A stretch of DNA of 64,000 nt from Haladaptatus cibarius D43 (lineage in GTDB: Archaea > Halobacteriota > Halobacteria > Halobacteriales > Haladaptataceae), in the NCBI RefSeq assembly GCF_000710615.1, contig NZ_JDTH01000002.1, positions 90,082-154,081 of the forward strand, read 5' to 3'. Position 1 is the first letter of the stretch; each line of letters opens with the position of its first letter. Shown here piece by piece: positions 28,085-36,095 of this stretch. A program made the position numbers and the translations under genes. The notes under the pieces are model-generated. The model worked only from the letters and a program-made list of their open reading frames with translations, was not told where the DNA came from and did not search any database.

Positions 28085-28100
28085 GCCTAATTTAGCAACA

Positions 28101-29933
28101 ATGTACGAACACGACGTAATCGTCGTCGGTGCGGGCGGTGCGGGACTTCGCGCGGCCATCGCGGCCCACGAAGAGGGCGCGGACGTTGCCCTCGTCACGA
28201 AGCTTCACCCCGTGCGAAGCCACACCGGCGCGGCGGAAGGCGGTATCAACGCGGCGATTCGAGACGGCGACTCGTGGGAAGACCACGCCTACGACACGAT
28301 GAAGGGGTCTGACTATCTCGGTGACGCCCCGGCAATCGAAACGCTGTGTCAGGACAGTCCGAAAGAAACCATCCAACTCGAACACTGGGGAATGGCATTC
28401 TCGCGCGAAGAGGACGGAAGCGTCTCCCAGCGACCGTTCGGTGGCCTCTCGTTCCCACGAACGACCTACGCGGGGGCGGAGACGGGACACCACCTGCTCC
28501 ACACGATGTACGAGCAAGTCGTCAAACGCGGCATTCAGGTGTACGACGAGTGGTACGTTTCCCGACTCGCTGTCACGAACCACGACGACCCCACAGAGCG
28601 CGACTGCCACGGCGTCATCGCCTACGACATCAAATCGGGCGAGGTGCAGGGCTTCACGGCCAAAAACGGCGTCATCCTGGCGACCGGCGGACTCGGACAG
28701 GTCTTCGACCACACGACGAATGCCGTGGCGAACACCGGCGACGGGGCCGCGATGGCCTACCGCGCTGGCGTCCCGCTGGAGGACATGGAGTTCATCCAGT
28801 TTCACCCGACGACGCTTCCTTCGACTGGAGTGCTGATTTCCGAAGGTGTGCGCGGTGAGGGTGGTATCCTCTACAACAGCGAGGGAGAACGGTTCATGTT
28901 CGAACACGGCTACGCGAACAACGAGGGGGAACTCGCGTCCCGCGACGTGGTCGCCCGCGCCGAACTGACCGAAGTGAACAACGGACGGGGCGTCAACGAC
29001 GAGTACGTCCACCTCGACATGCGCCACCTCGGGGAGGAGCGCATCACCGACCGCCTCGAAAACATCCTCCACCTCGCGGAGGACTTCGAGGGCGTCAATG
29101 CGCTCGAAGAACCGATGCCCGTCAAACCCGGCCAGCACTACGCCATGGGCGGCGTCGAAACGGACGAAAACGGCGAAACCTGCATCTCTGGGCTGTACGC
29201 CGCGGGCGAATGCGCCTGCGTGTCGGTTCACGGCGCGAACCGACTCGGCGGGAACGCCCTGCCCGAACTCATCGTCTTCGGTGCGCGCGCGGGTCGCCAC
29301 GCCGCAGGGAAAGACCTCGGCGAGCCTGAAATCACGACCGGCAAGACCGAGGACAGCGAACTCGGCCAAGTCGATACGCCCGTCGAACCCGGTGCAGTCG
29401 GCACGCCGGAAGACGCAGTGGCGGACGGCGGAACCGCGGTTACCGAACCGTCACAGACCGTCGAAACCGCGCTCGAAGCCGAGCGCGCTCGCGTCGAGAA
29501 CCTCATCGAGAAGGACGAAGGCGTCCAGCAGGCCGAACTGCGCGCCAAACTCCAGAAGTCGATGACCCAGAACGTCAACGTCTTCCGGAACGAAGACGGC
29601 CTCAAGCAGGCGCTCCGCGACATCCGCGACGTGCGCGAGGAGTTCGAGAACGTCTACGTCAACGACCCGTCGCGGACGTTCAACACCGACCTCATCCACA
29701 CCATCGAGATGCGCAACCTCATCGACCTCGCGGAGGCCATCACCCTCGGCGCACTCGCCCGCGACGAGTTCCGTGGTGCCCACTGGCGACAGGAACATCA
29801 GGAGCGCAGGGACGAAAACTGGCTCAAACACACGCTCCTCTCGTGGAACAACGGCACGCCTGAACTCTGGTTCAAGCCGTCCATCCTCGAAGGTGCGGAG
29901 AAGAAGTACGAACCGAAGATTCGAAGCTACTAA
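28101..29933 (+). CDS. sdhA: Succinate dehydrogenase flavoprotein subunit
   Basis: 610 residues. Oxidises succinate to fumarate using covalently bound FAD. Dinucleotide motif G-A-G-G-A-G-L near residue 8; FAD-attachment His in S-H-T-G-A-A-E-G-G near 40; substrate-site H-P-T-T-L near 235 and R-G-E-G-G near 252; C-terminal H-W-R-Q-E-H near residue 560. The length is normal. Last gene of the sdhCDBA operon. It is followed directly by inverted-repeat element A. Confidence 0.95.
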   Translation: MYEHDVIVVGAGGAGLRAAIAAHEEGADVALVTKLHPVRSHTGAAEGGINAAIRDGDSWEDHAYDTMKGSDYLGDAPAIETLCQDSPKETIQLEHWGMAFSREEDGSVSQRPFGGLSFPRTTYAGAETGHHLLHTMYEQVVKRGIQVYDEWYVSRLAVTNHDDPTERDCHGVIAYDIKSGEVQGFTAKNGVILATGGLGQVFDHTTNAVANTGDGAAMAYRAGVPLEDMEFIQFHPTTLPSTGVLISEGVRGEGGILYNSEGERFMFEHGYANNEGELASRDVVARAELTEVNNGRGVNDEYVHLDMRHLGEERITDRLENILHLAEDFEGVNALEEPMPVKPGQHYAMGGVETDENGETCISGLYAAGECACVSVHGANRLGGNALPELIVFGARAGRHAAGKDLGEPEITTGKTEDSELGQVDTPVEPGAVGTPEDAVADGGTAVTEPSQTVETALEAERARVENLIEKDEGVQQAELRAKLQKSMTQNVNVFRNEDGLKQALRDIRDVREEFENVYVNDPSRTFNTDLIHTIEMRNLIDLAEAITLGALARDEFRGAHWRQEHQERRDENWLKHTLLSWNNGTPELWFKPSILEGAEKKYEPKIRSY

Positions 29934-30520
29934 GTTCGACTTTTTCGGTGTTTTGGTGGTTTCACCATATTTTGAATTTTTGCTTCGGTGAGCGTTTGAA
30001 TAACAATTTTGGGTTTGGAAGTTCTTGCATTCGTTTTGACTTGGTAGTTTTGCAACTGCCGACTCCAAGTCACGCCCTCGCTCGTCATTCGCTCCTTACA
30101 GTCGCTTATTCCTCGCTTCGCCCGTTGCCACCAGGACAGCAAGAGGGCCGAGTGCGTCGCACTCGGCCCTCAACTGATTGCTCGGCTTTCCGCCGTAGGT
30201 TGGAAAATAAGTTTCCGAAAAAACGGCTGGTCGGTCTTGGGTTGGGCGGGCAGGCCGCTGGCCTGCCCGCCCTGCTGACCTGGTGTCTCGAAAACGCAGA
30301 GCGTTTTCAACGGCAGGAAAGAGCGTGTCTCTTTCCGTGGATACGGGCGAACGAGGAGTGAGCGACTGCAAGGAGCGAGTGACGAGGGAGGGTGGGTTTG
30401 GAGTCGGGAATTGCAATCGATTACCACACAAAGCACCGACTATCCATTGTGAAAACCTACAATCGCAGTTTCAAGCGTAACCGAAAACACGGCTACAGTT
30501 CGCCAATCCTCTTTTAGTCG
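29934..30520. other. Intergenic region holding inverted-repeat element A
   Basis: Nearly 590 bases without a gene between sdhA and the broken XapX gene. The first ~110 bases are AT-rich and may contain the sdh terminator. The rest is mostly element A (30050-30416) with its nested hairpins, followed by about 100 plain bases. Confidence 0.55.
30050..30416. repeat. Long inverted-repeat element A
   Basis: About 370 bases. Left arm 30050-30125 and right arm 30345-30416 are inverted copies, matching at most of ~75 positions (outer ends TTGCAA, then CGACTCCAA). Inside lie perfect stem-loops: 13-bp arms at 30143-30171 (loop GTC), 13-bp arms at 30244-30272 (GGGCGGGCAGGCC, loop GCT), 8-bp arms at 30290-30308 and 8-bp arms at 30316-30336. 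Elements B and C share the arms and core. No transposase is encoded, so it may be MITE-like or encode a structured RNA. Confidence 0.8.
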
Positions 30521-30711
30521 CTAGCCCGAGATTCCGAGTTTGGTCAGTAGATCGACGGTCCACCCCATCGTTTCGACGATGAGGTATCCGAGGTAGATGC
30601 CGATGATGCCGGGGAGTTTTGGCGGGCGGGAATCGGCACGCCGAGGGAGTGAAACAGTCCCCCGGTGATGACGCCGGTCAGCAGTGCAAGCACCGTCAGT
30701 GTGAGATTCAT
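30521..30711 (-). pseudogene. XapX-domain membrane protein, frameshifted
   Basis: The minus-strand start at 30711 reads M-N-L-T-L-T-V-L-A-L-L-T-G-V-I-T-G-G-L-F-H, then P-I-P-A. The matching continuation P-P-K-L-P-G-I-I-G-I-Y-L-G-Y-L and ending L-L-T-K-L-G-I-S-G lie in a frame one base off, ending at the TAG 30521-30523. One missing base near 30626 restores a protein of about 63 residues of the XapX type (two helices with the P-x-P-A-P-P-x-L-P-G signature). The function of XapX proteins is unknown. Confidence 0.72.
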
Positions 30712-30753
30712 TGTGAATCCTCTGCGGACAGCGCAGTAAAAAGTAGTTTGGAG

Positions 30754-30946
30754 TTAGCGCCACTGCGAGATGACCTGCGATTCCGAGGCCGGCATCGAAA
30801 TCCACGCCTCATCTCGTGTCACGTCCGCGATGACGGCGAGTTCATCCCCATTCTCGTCTTCGTCTAGTGCGAACATGACTTCGTCGTCGGGAACCTGTGC
30901 CTCGAAATCGTCGGCTGAGCGTGTCCAATTCAGAGTAAATCACCAT
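30754..30946 (-). pseudogene. Small DUF7556-like protein, probably frameshifted
   Basis: The readable C-terminal part, M-F-A-L-D-E-D-E-N-G (ATG 30876) then V-I-A-D-V-T-R-D-E-A-W-I-S-M and ending W-R, resembles small haloarchaeal DUF7556 proteins. The upstream frame is blocked by a TGA, but an ATG at 30946 opens another frame (M-V-I-Y-S-E-L-D-T) that joins naturally after a one-base shift near 30915. It is either a pseudogene or a 40-residue protein from 30876. A CATAACAAAG site lies about 53 bases upstream of 30946. Confidence 0.5.
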
Positions 30947-30999
30947 CGTTCGACTCGACCTTCGGCAAGGCAAGCAGACGACTATGGTGCCGTCTCATA

Positions 31000-31008
31000 C
31001 TTTGTTAT
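31000..31008 (-). promoter_or_regulatory. ATAACAAAG motif before the DUF7556-like gene
   Basis: Minus-strand copy of the 9-mer, 53 bases before the ATG at 30946. One of eleven motif positions in the surface region, including one looser match. Confidence 0.55.
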
Positions 31009-31119
31009 GTCCCGCCTGCAACCCTACAGGGAGTGATTGTAATCCCGTGAAAGCGAGGTATTCCGGAGCAACGAACCGATAGCGGCGGTTCGAACCGTCG
31101 CCGAGGGAGTACGCGCAGG

Positions 31120-31128
31120 ATAACAAAG
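31120..31128 (+). promoter_or_regulatory. ATAACAAAG motif before the DUF1616 operon
   Basis: Plus-strand copy 102 bases before the ATG at 31231. Together with the minus copy at 31000 it forms a divergent pair. Confidence 0.5.
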
Positions 31129-31230
31129 TACCATCGAGGAATATCCGAGTCACGGACTGATTTCGATGGTGTTTAGAGAACCAAAGACGGGACAGCACCG
31201 CGCGAAGACCGACGGTCGTTCGGGAACGAC

Positions 31231-32283
31231 ATGAGCCACGGAGCGAACGATTCGTGGTGGGCGAAACTCGCGCGCCCGGTACTTGAATTACCCCTCGACC
31301 TCGCGTTTCTCGGAACCGCAGTTGCGCTGGCCGCGTTCCCGCTCTATCAATCCGAAATTCATGGGACGCCGCTCGCCGCGGCGCTGGGACTTCCGGTCGC
31401 GCTATTTGCGCCGGGCTACGCCGTCGTTTCGCTCCTGTTTCCCGGGAACGGGCCGTCGCGTCGTTCGGCCCGTTCTCTTCCGAATCGGCTTCGACGCGGC
31501 GGAATTACCGTAGGCGAGCGACTCGCGCTTTCGTTCGGCGTCAGTCTTAGCCTCCTCCCGCTGTTCGGTCTGGCACTCTCACTCGCTGGATTTTCATTCA
31601 CGCTGTTTACCGTCCTCTTCGGCCTCGTTTCGCTCACGCTCGGTGTGACGGTTCTCGCAGTGATTCGCCGCCTCACTACGCACGCTGACGACCGGTTTTC
31701 CGTCTCGATTCGCGGCGGCGCTTCCCGACTCCACAGTTCCCTCTTCGACGCCGAAACCGGTGCGGATGTCGCCCTCAACATCGTTCTCGCGCTGTCCGTG
31801 GTCGTCGCACTGTCGGCAGTCGGCTACGCGTTCGTCGCGCCACAGGACGGCGAGCAGTTTTCCCAGCTGTCCCTGCTCACGCAAACCGACGACGGCGAGT
31901 TCGTCGCGGAGAACTACCCGGAATCGTTCACGCCGGGTGAGACGCAACCGGTGTACGTCTCGGTAGCGAACCACGAAGAAGAGCGAGTCGAATACACCGT
32001 CGTCGCGGAACTTCAGCGCGTCGAACAGCGACCTGACGGGAGCGCGCGCATCGTCGAAGAGGAGGGACTGGAGCGATTCGACCAGCGCGTTCCGGCGGGC
32101 GAATCGTGGCGAACCCAACACGACATCGCGCCGACGATGGCCGGTGACAACCTCCGGGTGGTATACCTGCTCTACACGGGCGACCCGCCGACCGACCCGA
32201 CCATCGAAAACGCGGACGAACACGCCTACATCTGGATAACCGTCGGTGTGAACGAGACCGAAACTACCACCGAGGCGGAATAA
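31231..32283 (+). CDS. DUF1616 membrane protein
   Basis: 350 residues. Four hydrophobic helices in the N-terminal half (P-L-D-L-A-F-L-G-T-A-V-A-L, V-A-L-F-A-P-G-Y-A-V-V-S-L-L-F-P-G, a pair around residues 90-150, and I-V-L-A-L-S-V-V-V-A near 190). An extracellular beta-rich domain follows (about 210-350). P-G-Y and L-F-P-G-N are typical of DUF1616. These proteins often sit in archaeal surface-glycan clusters; the activity is unknown. The next gene begins at 32283, sharing one base. Confidence 0.82.
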   Translation: MSHGANDSWWAKLARPVLELPLDLAFLGTAVALAAFPLYQSEIHGTPLAAALGLPVALFAPGYAVVSLLFPGNGPSRRSARSLPNRLRRGGITVGERLALSFGVSLSLLPLFGLALSLAGFSFTLFTVLFGLVSLTLGVTVLAVIRRLTTHADDRFSVSIRGGASRLHSSLFDAETGADVALNIVLALSVVVALSAVGYAFVAPQDGEQFSQLSLLTQTDDGEFVAENYPESFTPGETQPVYVSVANHEEERVEYTVVAELQRVEQRPDGSARIVEEEGLERFDQRVPAGESWRTQHDIAPTMAGDNLRVVYLLYTGDPPTDPTIENADEHAYIWITVGVNETETTTEAE

Positions 32284-32864
32284 TGTGGCCGTGGGAACAC
32301 CTCGCGTTCGGCTATCTGGCCTACTCGGCTTCGAGGCGGCTCGTCACCGGAAAACCGCCGCGGAGCGACGCGGTCGTCGCTCTCGGAATCGCAACACAAC
32401 TGCCCGACCTCGTGGACAAGCCCCTCGCGTGGACGCTTTCGATTCTTCCGAGCGGGCACTCGCTGGCCCATTCGCTGCTGACCGCGCTCCCGCTTTCTGC
32501 GGTCGCGCTGGTTTTGGCCCACCGCGCCCGTCGAACAGACATCGGCGTGGCGTTCACGGTTGGCTACCTCTCACACCTCGCTGGCGACATCATCTACCCG
32601 ATTGCGGTCGGCAAAGACCCCGCACCGGGATTTCTGCTGTGGCCCCTCGTCTCCGTTCCGCAAGACCAGTCGAGTCTCGGCTTTTTGGCCCGGTTTCGCC
32701 AATACTTCGGCGACTACCTCACCTACCTGAACGACCCCGAGATTCAGAGCTATCTCGCACTCGAACTCGGCCTCCTGTTCTTCGTCTTCTTCCTGTGGCT
32801 AGTCGATGGGATGCCCGGCGTCCCGCGGAAAATTGTCCGTTACGCGCCGGTAATCGGTCGTTGA
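32283..32864 (+). CDS. DUF457/YdjM-type membrane-bound metal-dependent hydrolase
   Basis: 193 residues, about four membrane helices. Conserved metal-ligand candidates: W-E-H-L-A-F-G-Y near residue 4, Q-L-P-D-L-V-D-K-P near 40, G-H-S-L-A-H-S near 60, and Y-L-S-H-L-A-G-D near 100. This fits the LexA-regulated, membrane-bound metal-dependent hydrolase family (DUF457). The substrate is unknown; membrane lipids or lipid-linked glycans are possible. It overlaps DUF1616 by one base, so they are co-expressed from the promoter near 31120. Confidence 0.8.
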   Translation: MWPWEHLAFGYLAYSASRRLVTGKPPRSDAVVALGIATQLPDLVDKPLAWTLSILPSGHSLAHSLLTALPLSAVALVLAHRARRTDIGVAFTVGYLSHLAGDIIYPIAVGKDPAPGFLLWPLVSVPQDQSSLGFLARFRQYFGDYLTYLNDPEIQSYLALELGLLFFVFFLWLVDGMPGVPRKIVRYAPVIGR

Positions 32865-32890
32865 TAACGGATTTTAAAACAAACTGTCGG

Positions 32891-33118
32891 CTATTCTTCC
32901 GGTAGTCTCGTTCCGCAGTGCTGACAAATATTGTCGTTACGGTCGATTTTCTTCCCACAGGTGGGACAGCCGTTCCACGACAGTCCATCGATTTGCACTG
33001 AAGACAGTCCGAGCGCGACGAGAAGAAATCCGGCGATAAAAACACCGACCGGCCCGAACGAGATTCCAATCGACCACGCAATCAGTGCGAGGCCTGCCGC
33101 CACGAGTGGGTTTTCCAT
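32891..33118 (-). CDS. Small membrane protein with a C-terminal zinc ribbon
   Basis: 75 residues. Two helices (A-G-L-A-L-I-A-W-S-I-G and V-F-I-A-G-F-L-L-V-A-L-G-L) are followed by a zinc ribbon with C-P-T-C near residue 51 and C-Q-H-C near 65. The ribbon would face the cytoplasm. No enzyme motif is present. A TTTATCC box lies about 25 bases before the ATG at 33118, a standard haloarchaeal promoter unlike the motif used by its neighbours. Confidence 0.7.
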   Translation of the reverse strand: MENPLVAAGLALIAWSIGISFGPVGVFIAGFLLVALGLSSVQIDGLSWNGCPTCGKKIDRNDNICQHCGTRLPEE

Positions 33119-33157
33119 ACGTGGTCGCTGTGACGGATAAACAAAAATTTTGTCAGT

Positions 33158-34174
33158 TCATCTAAATCGCTTGTACACGTCCGTCAGCAGGTTCATCATC
33201 CGGGTGCCGCGCTCCAAACTGTAGTAGCGCACGAGTTCGGGGTTGAACTTCGCCTTGTAACCGCAGAGTCGGCGCTCGTTCGCGCCGACGAGGTCGTAGC
33301 GCGGGATTCCCTCGTCCATCGCGTCGCGCATAATTTTCCAGTCCACGAGGTCGTTCACTGGCACGTCGTGGTCGTGTTTCGCGCCGCCCTGCCAACGATA
33401 GATTCGTTCGTCGTCCGCCAGCGCGACCATCCCGCCCGCGAACTCGCCATCGACTTCGCAGACGTAGGGCCGAACCGCGCCTTCAGGAAGGCTCTGGTAG
33501 AGGTCGGCGACGAAGTTTGCAGAGAGGCGGTAGGGTTCGTCCTGCGCGTCGTGGCGGTCTTTGACCTGCCGAATGATTCGTCGGATGGCGTCTACGCCGC
33601 CGATGCGGATGTCGAATTTGCTCTCATCGGTTCGGGTGTTGCTCCGGGCGTCACTGCTGAAACTCGAAAGCACGTCTTCTTCGCCGGGCGTGAGGTCAAC
33701 TTCGTAGGTGTGCCGCGGAAGCACCTCGAACTCGTTCCACTCGAACGGACGAATGTCCTCGTATCGCCCGCCGGTTCGAACGTGGACGTACTTCGGCCCG
33801 TACTGGCTGTCCAACCAGTCGAGACAGCCGTCGATGAATCGGCGGTGTCTGCGCTCTGCTTTGCGTCGTTTCAACTTCTCCATGTTCAACAGCACCGGGC
33901 CGAGATGCGGAAGCCAGAGGTTCGGCGGCGGTGAGAAAGCAGTCGTGACGCCCCCCTTCGAAATCGTGAAGGCGGGAAACAGACCGACCGGTTCCTGTCC
34001 TTTGTAGCCGACTAGTGGGTGAAGCGTAGCTCCCGTGTGTTCCGCCTGCGCCCGCAGGGCGTCAAGTCGGTGGAACACGTCACCATGTGGCGACCGCTCC
34101 ACGTAATCGTCCCAGCGGTCTACGTCGTCTGCGCGCTCTACTCTGATGCCGTTTTTTTCGATGGTTACACTCAT
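33158..34174 (-). CDS. FemAB/GNAT-like transferase (first copy)
   Basis: 338 residues. Fits the FemAB-related GNAT acyltransferases (GNAT_acetyltr_6), which transfer an acyl or aminoacyl group. Segments: L-V-G-Y-K-G-Q-E-P-V-G-L-F-P-A near residue 58, F-S-P-P-P-N-L-W-L-P-H-L-G-P-V near 80, V-A-L-A-D-D-E-R-I-Y-R-W-Q-G near 245, and Y-D-L-V-G-A-N-E-R-R-L-C near 290. Archaea lack peptidoglycan, so the acceptor is probably a surface glycan or lipid. The start overlaps the 3' end of the phosphatase-superfamily gene by ATGA. A diverged paralogue lies at 46953. Confidence 0.78.
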   Translation of the reverse strand: MSVTIEKNGIRVERADDVDRWDDYVERSPHGDVFHRLDALRAQAEHTGATLHPLVGYKGQEPVGLFPAFTISKGGVTTAFSPPPNLWLPHLGPVLLNMEKLKRRKAERRHRRFIDGCLDWLDSQYGPKYVHVRTGGRYEDIRPFEWNEFEVLPRHTYEVDLTPGEEDVLSSFSSDARSNTRTDESKFDIRIGGVDAIRRIIRQVKDRHDAQDEPYRLSANFVADLYQSLPEGAVRPYVCEVDGEFAGGMVALADDERIYRWQGGAKHDHDVPVNDLVDWKIMRDAMDEGIPRYDLVGANERRLCGYKAKFNPELVRYYSLERGTRMMNLLTDVYKRFR

Positions 34175-35784
34175 TCGAGATATCCGAGGTCTGCGAGTCG
34201 CGCTTCCACGCGCTCGTCGTCGGTTTCAACCGTCTCACCCGCGTCGTAGGCGGGGTAGCTCTGCTCGCCGACTGCTTCCACAATGGGAAGGACGCGCCCG
34301 TCCATCCGGTCGCTCGCGGGAACGCCGAGGCTCGCCAGAATCGTCGGAGCCACGTCGAACAGATGGGCGTCCGAGAGGGTCGCGTCGGCGTCGATATTTG
34401 CTCCCGTGGCCGCAAAAATTCCGTTCAGTTTGTGGTTCCACGGTTCGCGCGGCGGGCCGAACTGCTGGCCGCGCAGTTGTGCCGAAAGGAACTGGTCGAA
34501 GTCGGCAGGAACACAAACCACGTCAACCGCCTCGTCGCTGTACGGCCCGGTGAAAAACGCCTCGCGGGGCGCAACCGTCTCGAAGACCGGTTTGCCGTCC
34601 GGCGTTCTGACGCTGTCCAGTTTCCCGACGAGTTCGGAACGAACCTCGTCGTACTTTTCCGGGGGGACGACGCCGTCGGGATCGCGCCCTTCGAGGTTGA
34701 TTCGAACCCCGCATTCGATTCTGTCGCGCATGAAGGCAGCGGAGTTCGAGAAATCGACCTGTTCGGTCGCGGCCCGGATGAAATTCTCCGGGACTCGTTT
34801 TGCGACGAACTCGTCCAGTCCCGCGCGAGCGAGGATGCTTCCGATTCGTTGGCTCGTAATGCCGACTTTCGCGGCGAGTGTGAGTCCCCGCTCGACTGCG
34901 CCCTGTTTTCGCGGTGAACTTTCTTCTCCCTGCTGTAACTGGTTGCCTGCAATGGTAGACCACGACGGCATTCCTTCGCCGCCGCGAACCGTTTTCACGT
35001 AGCCTTCATCGCACAAGAAATCGTTGACGCGGAACTCGTAGCCGGTGTATTCGCCGATTCCGTGGTCGCTGGCGACGATGACCGTATCCGGGTCGCAGTC
35101 GTCGAGAATTTCTCCGATTTGTTCGTCAACCGCTTCGTAGACGGCCCGAACGATGTCCTCCTCGCCCGGACACTCGTGAAAGACGGAGTCGGTGCTCTGA
35201 AACTGAACGAAGCCAAACTCCGGGTCGAAGCGATTTGCGAGGTATCGAAATGCGTCACCACGCATGCGCGTGAGACGCCGGTACCACTCGACCGACTTGT
35301 CTTTCGGAAGGTTTCGCGGGGCATACACCCGATAGCCGCCGATTTCGTTTCGCACATCGTTCAGCAGTCCTTCGGGGTGACAGCGAGGATTTTCCGGCGC
35401 GGTGTAGCCCGGGAGAACCGCCCCGTCGATTGCCCGCGGTGGATGTGTCACCGGAGCGTTGACGACGACGCTCGAACGGTCGTGGAAGTCGAGGAGTTCC
35501 CAGAGCGTGTGTTCGCGGACTCGGCTCGCGTTCACGACATCCCAGTCGTAGCCGTCGAAGTCGAGGAAGCCGAAAACGCCGTGCTTACCGGGGTTGACCC
35601 CGGTGTACAGCGAGGGCCACGCACTGGGTGTCCACGGCGGAATCTGCGATTCCAGTGGCCCTGACGACCCCTCGGCGAAAATCGACCGGAGGTGCGGAAG
35701 CGCGTCGTCCTCGAACAGTGGGTCGAGAACGGAGCGACACCCGGCGTCGATACCGACGAGGAGCGTCTGTAGTTGACAGTCCAT
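34171..35784 (-). CDS. Alkaline-phosphatase-superfamily protein (type I phosphodiesterase-like)
   Basis: 537 residues. Metal ligands and nucleophile candidate: G-I-D-A-G-C near residue 12, T-P-S-A-W-P-S-L-Y-T-G near 50 (Thr/Ser nucleophile region), and A-S-D-H-G-I-G near 245. This fits the nucleotide pyrophosphatase/phosphodiesterase branch. In glycan clusters such enzymes may be phosphoglycerol or phosphoethanolamine transferases or phosphodiesterases; the substrate is unknown. No signal peptide is seen, so it may be cytoplasmic. The last residues (E-A-R-L-A-D-L-G-Y-L-E) match the end of the paralogue at 55260. It forms an operon with the downstream FemAB-like gene. Confidence 0.82.
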   Translation of the reverse strand: MDCQLQTLLVGIDAGCRSVLDPLFEDDALPHLRSIFAEGSSGPLESQIPPWTPSAWPSLYTGVNPGKHGVFGFLDFDGYDWDVVNASRVREHTLWELLDFHDRSSVVVNAPVTHPPRAIDGAVLPGYTAPENPRCHPEGLLNDVRNEIGGYRVYAPRNLPKDKSVEWYRRLTRMRGDAFRYLANRFDPEFGFVQFQSTDSVFHECPGEEDIVRAVYEAVDEQIGEILDDCDPDTVIVASDHGIGEYTGYEFRVNDFLCDEGYVKTVRGGEGMPSWSTIAGNQLQQGEESSPRKQGAVERGLTLAAKVGITSQRIGSILARAGLDEFVAKRVPENFIRAATEQVDFSNSAAFMRDRIECGVRINLEGRDPDGVVPPEKYDEVRSELVGKLDSVRTPDGKPVFETVAPREAFFTGPYSDEAVDVVCVPADFDQFLSAQLRGQQFGPPREPWNHKLNGIFAATGANIDADATLSDAHLFDVAPTILASLGVPASDRMDGRVLPIVEAVGEQSYPAYDAGETVETDDERVEARLADLGYLE

Positions 35785-35811
35785 GCTGTCTGCGAAAAAC
35801 CCTTCTGCGTC

Positions 35812-35820
35812 CTTTGTTAT
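35812..35820 (-). promoter_or_regulatory. ATAACAAAG motif before the phosphatase/FemAB operon
   Basis: Minus-strand copy with 27 bases between motif and ATG 35784. This is the spacing expected of a core promoter for a leaderless transcript. Confidence 0.65.
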
Positions 35821-36022
35821 GCGCCGGTTTCTCCCGGTGCAGACTGGTCATACCGGCGATATTCGCCCAAACATCCGAGTCTGCGGTTACGTGTGATTCA
35901 ATAGCACGTTTCCACGGGTTTCGAGGTTCGAACCCCGTTTTTCTACTTAGTATGGCTCGGTGGCGGTCGAGAAACCGCGGCCTGAACGGGTAGCGAGTGT
36001 CTGCTGTGAAATCGGCCACCAT

Positions 36023-36071
36023 GTTTAAATTCGTAAGGCAGCATTGAGACTGAACCAGAGGATACTTAAAT
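36023..36071 (+). promoter_or_regulatory. Tandem TATA-type promoter of the first beta-helix gene
   Basis: TTTAAAT at 36023-36029 and CTTAAAT at 36065-36071 are each followed by GTAAG, a short gap and AGCATTGA, so the promoter unit is duplicated about 42 bases apart. The second box lies about 27 bases before ATG 36096. Confidence 0.65.
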
Positions 36072-36095
36072 CAGTAAGATAGCATTGAACCTGCA

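Larger units (their letters stand above)
35785..36095. other. Divergent intergenic region between phosphatase and beta-helix genes
   Basis: About 310 bases. It contains the ATAACAAAG motif for the minus-strand operon (35812-35820) and the two tandem TATA-type units of the beta-helix gene (36023-36071). The middle (about 35830-36000) shows no gene, repeat or hairpin that I recognise. Confidence 0.5.
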
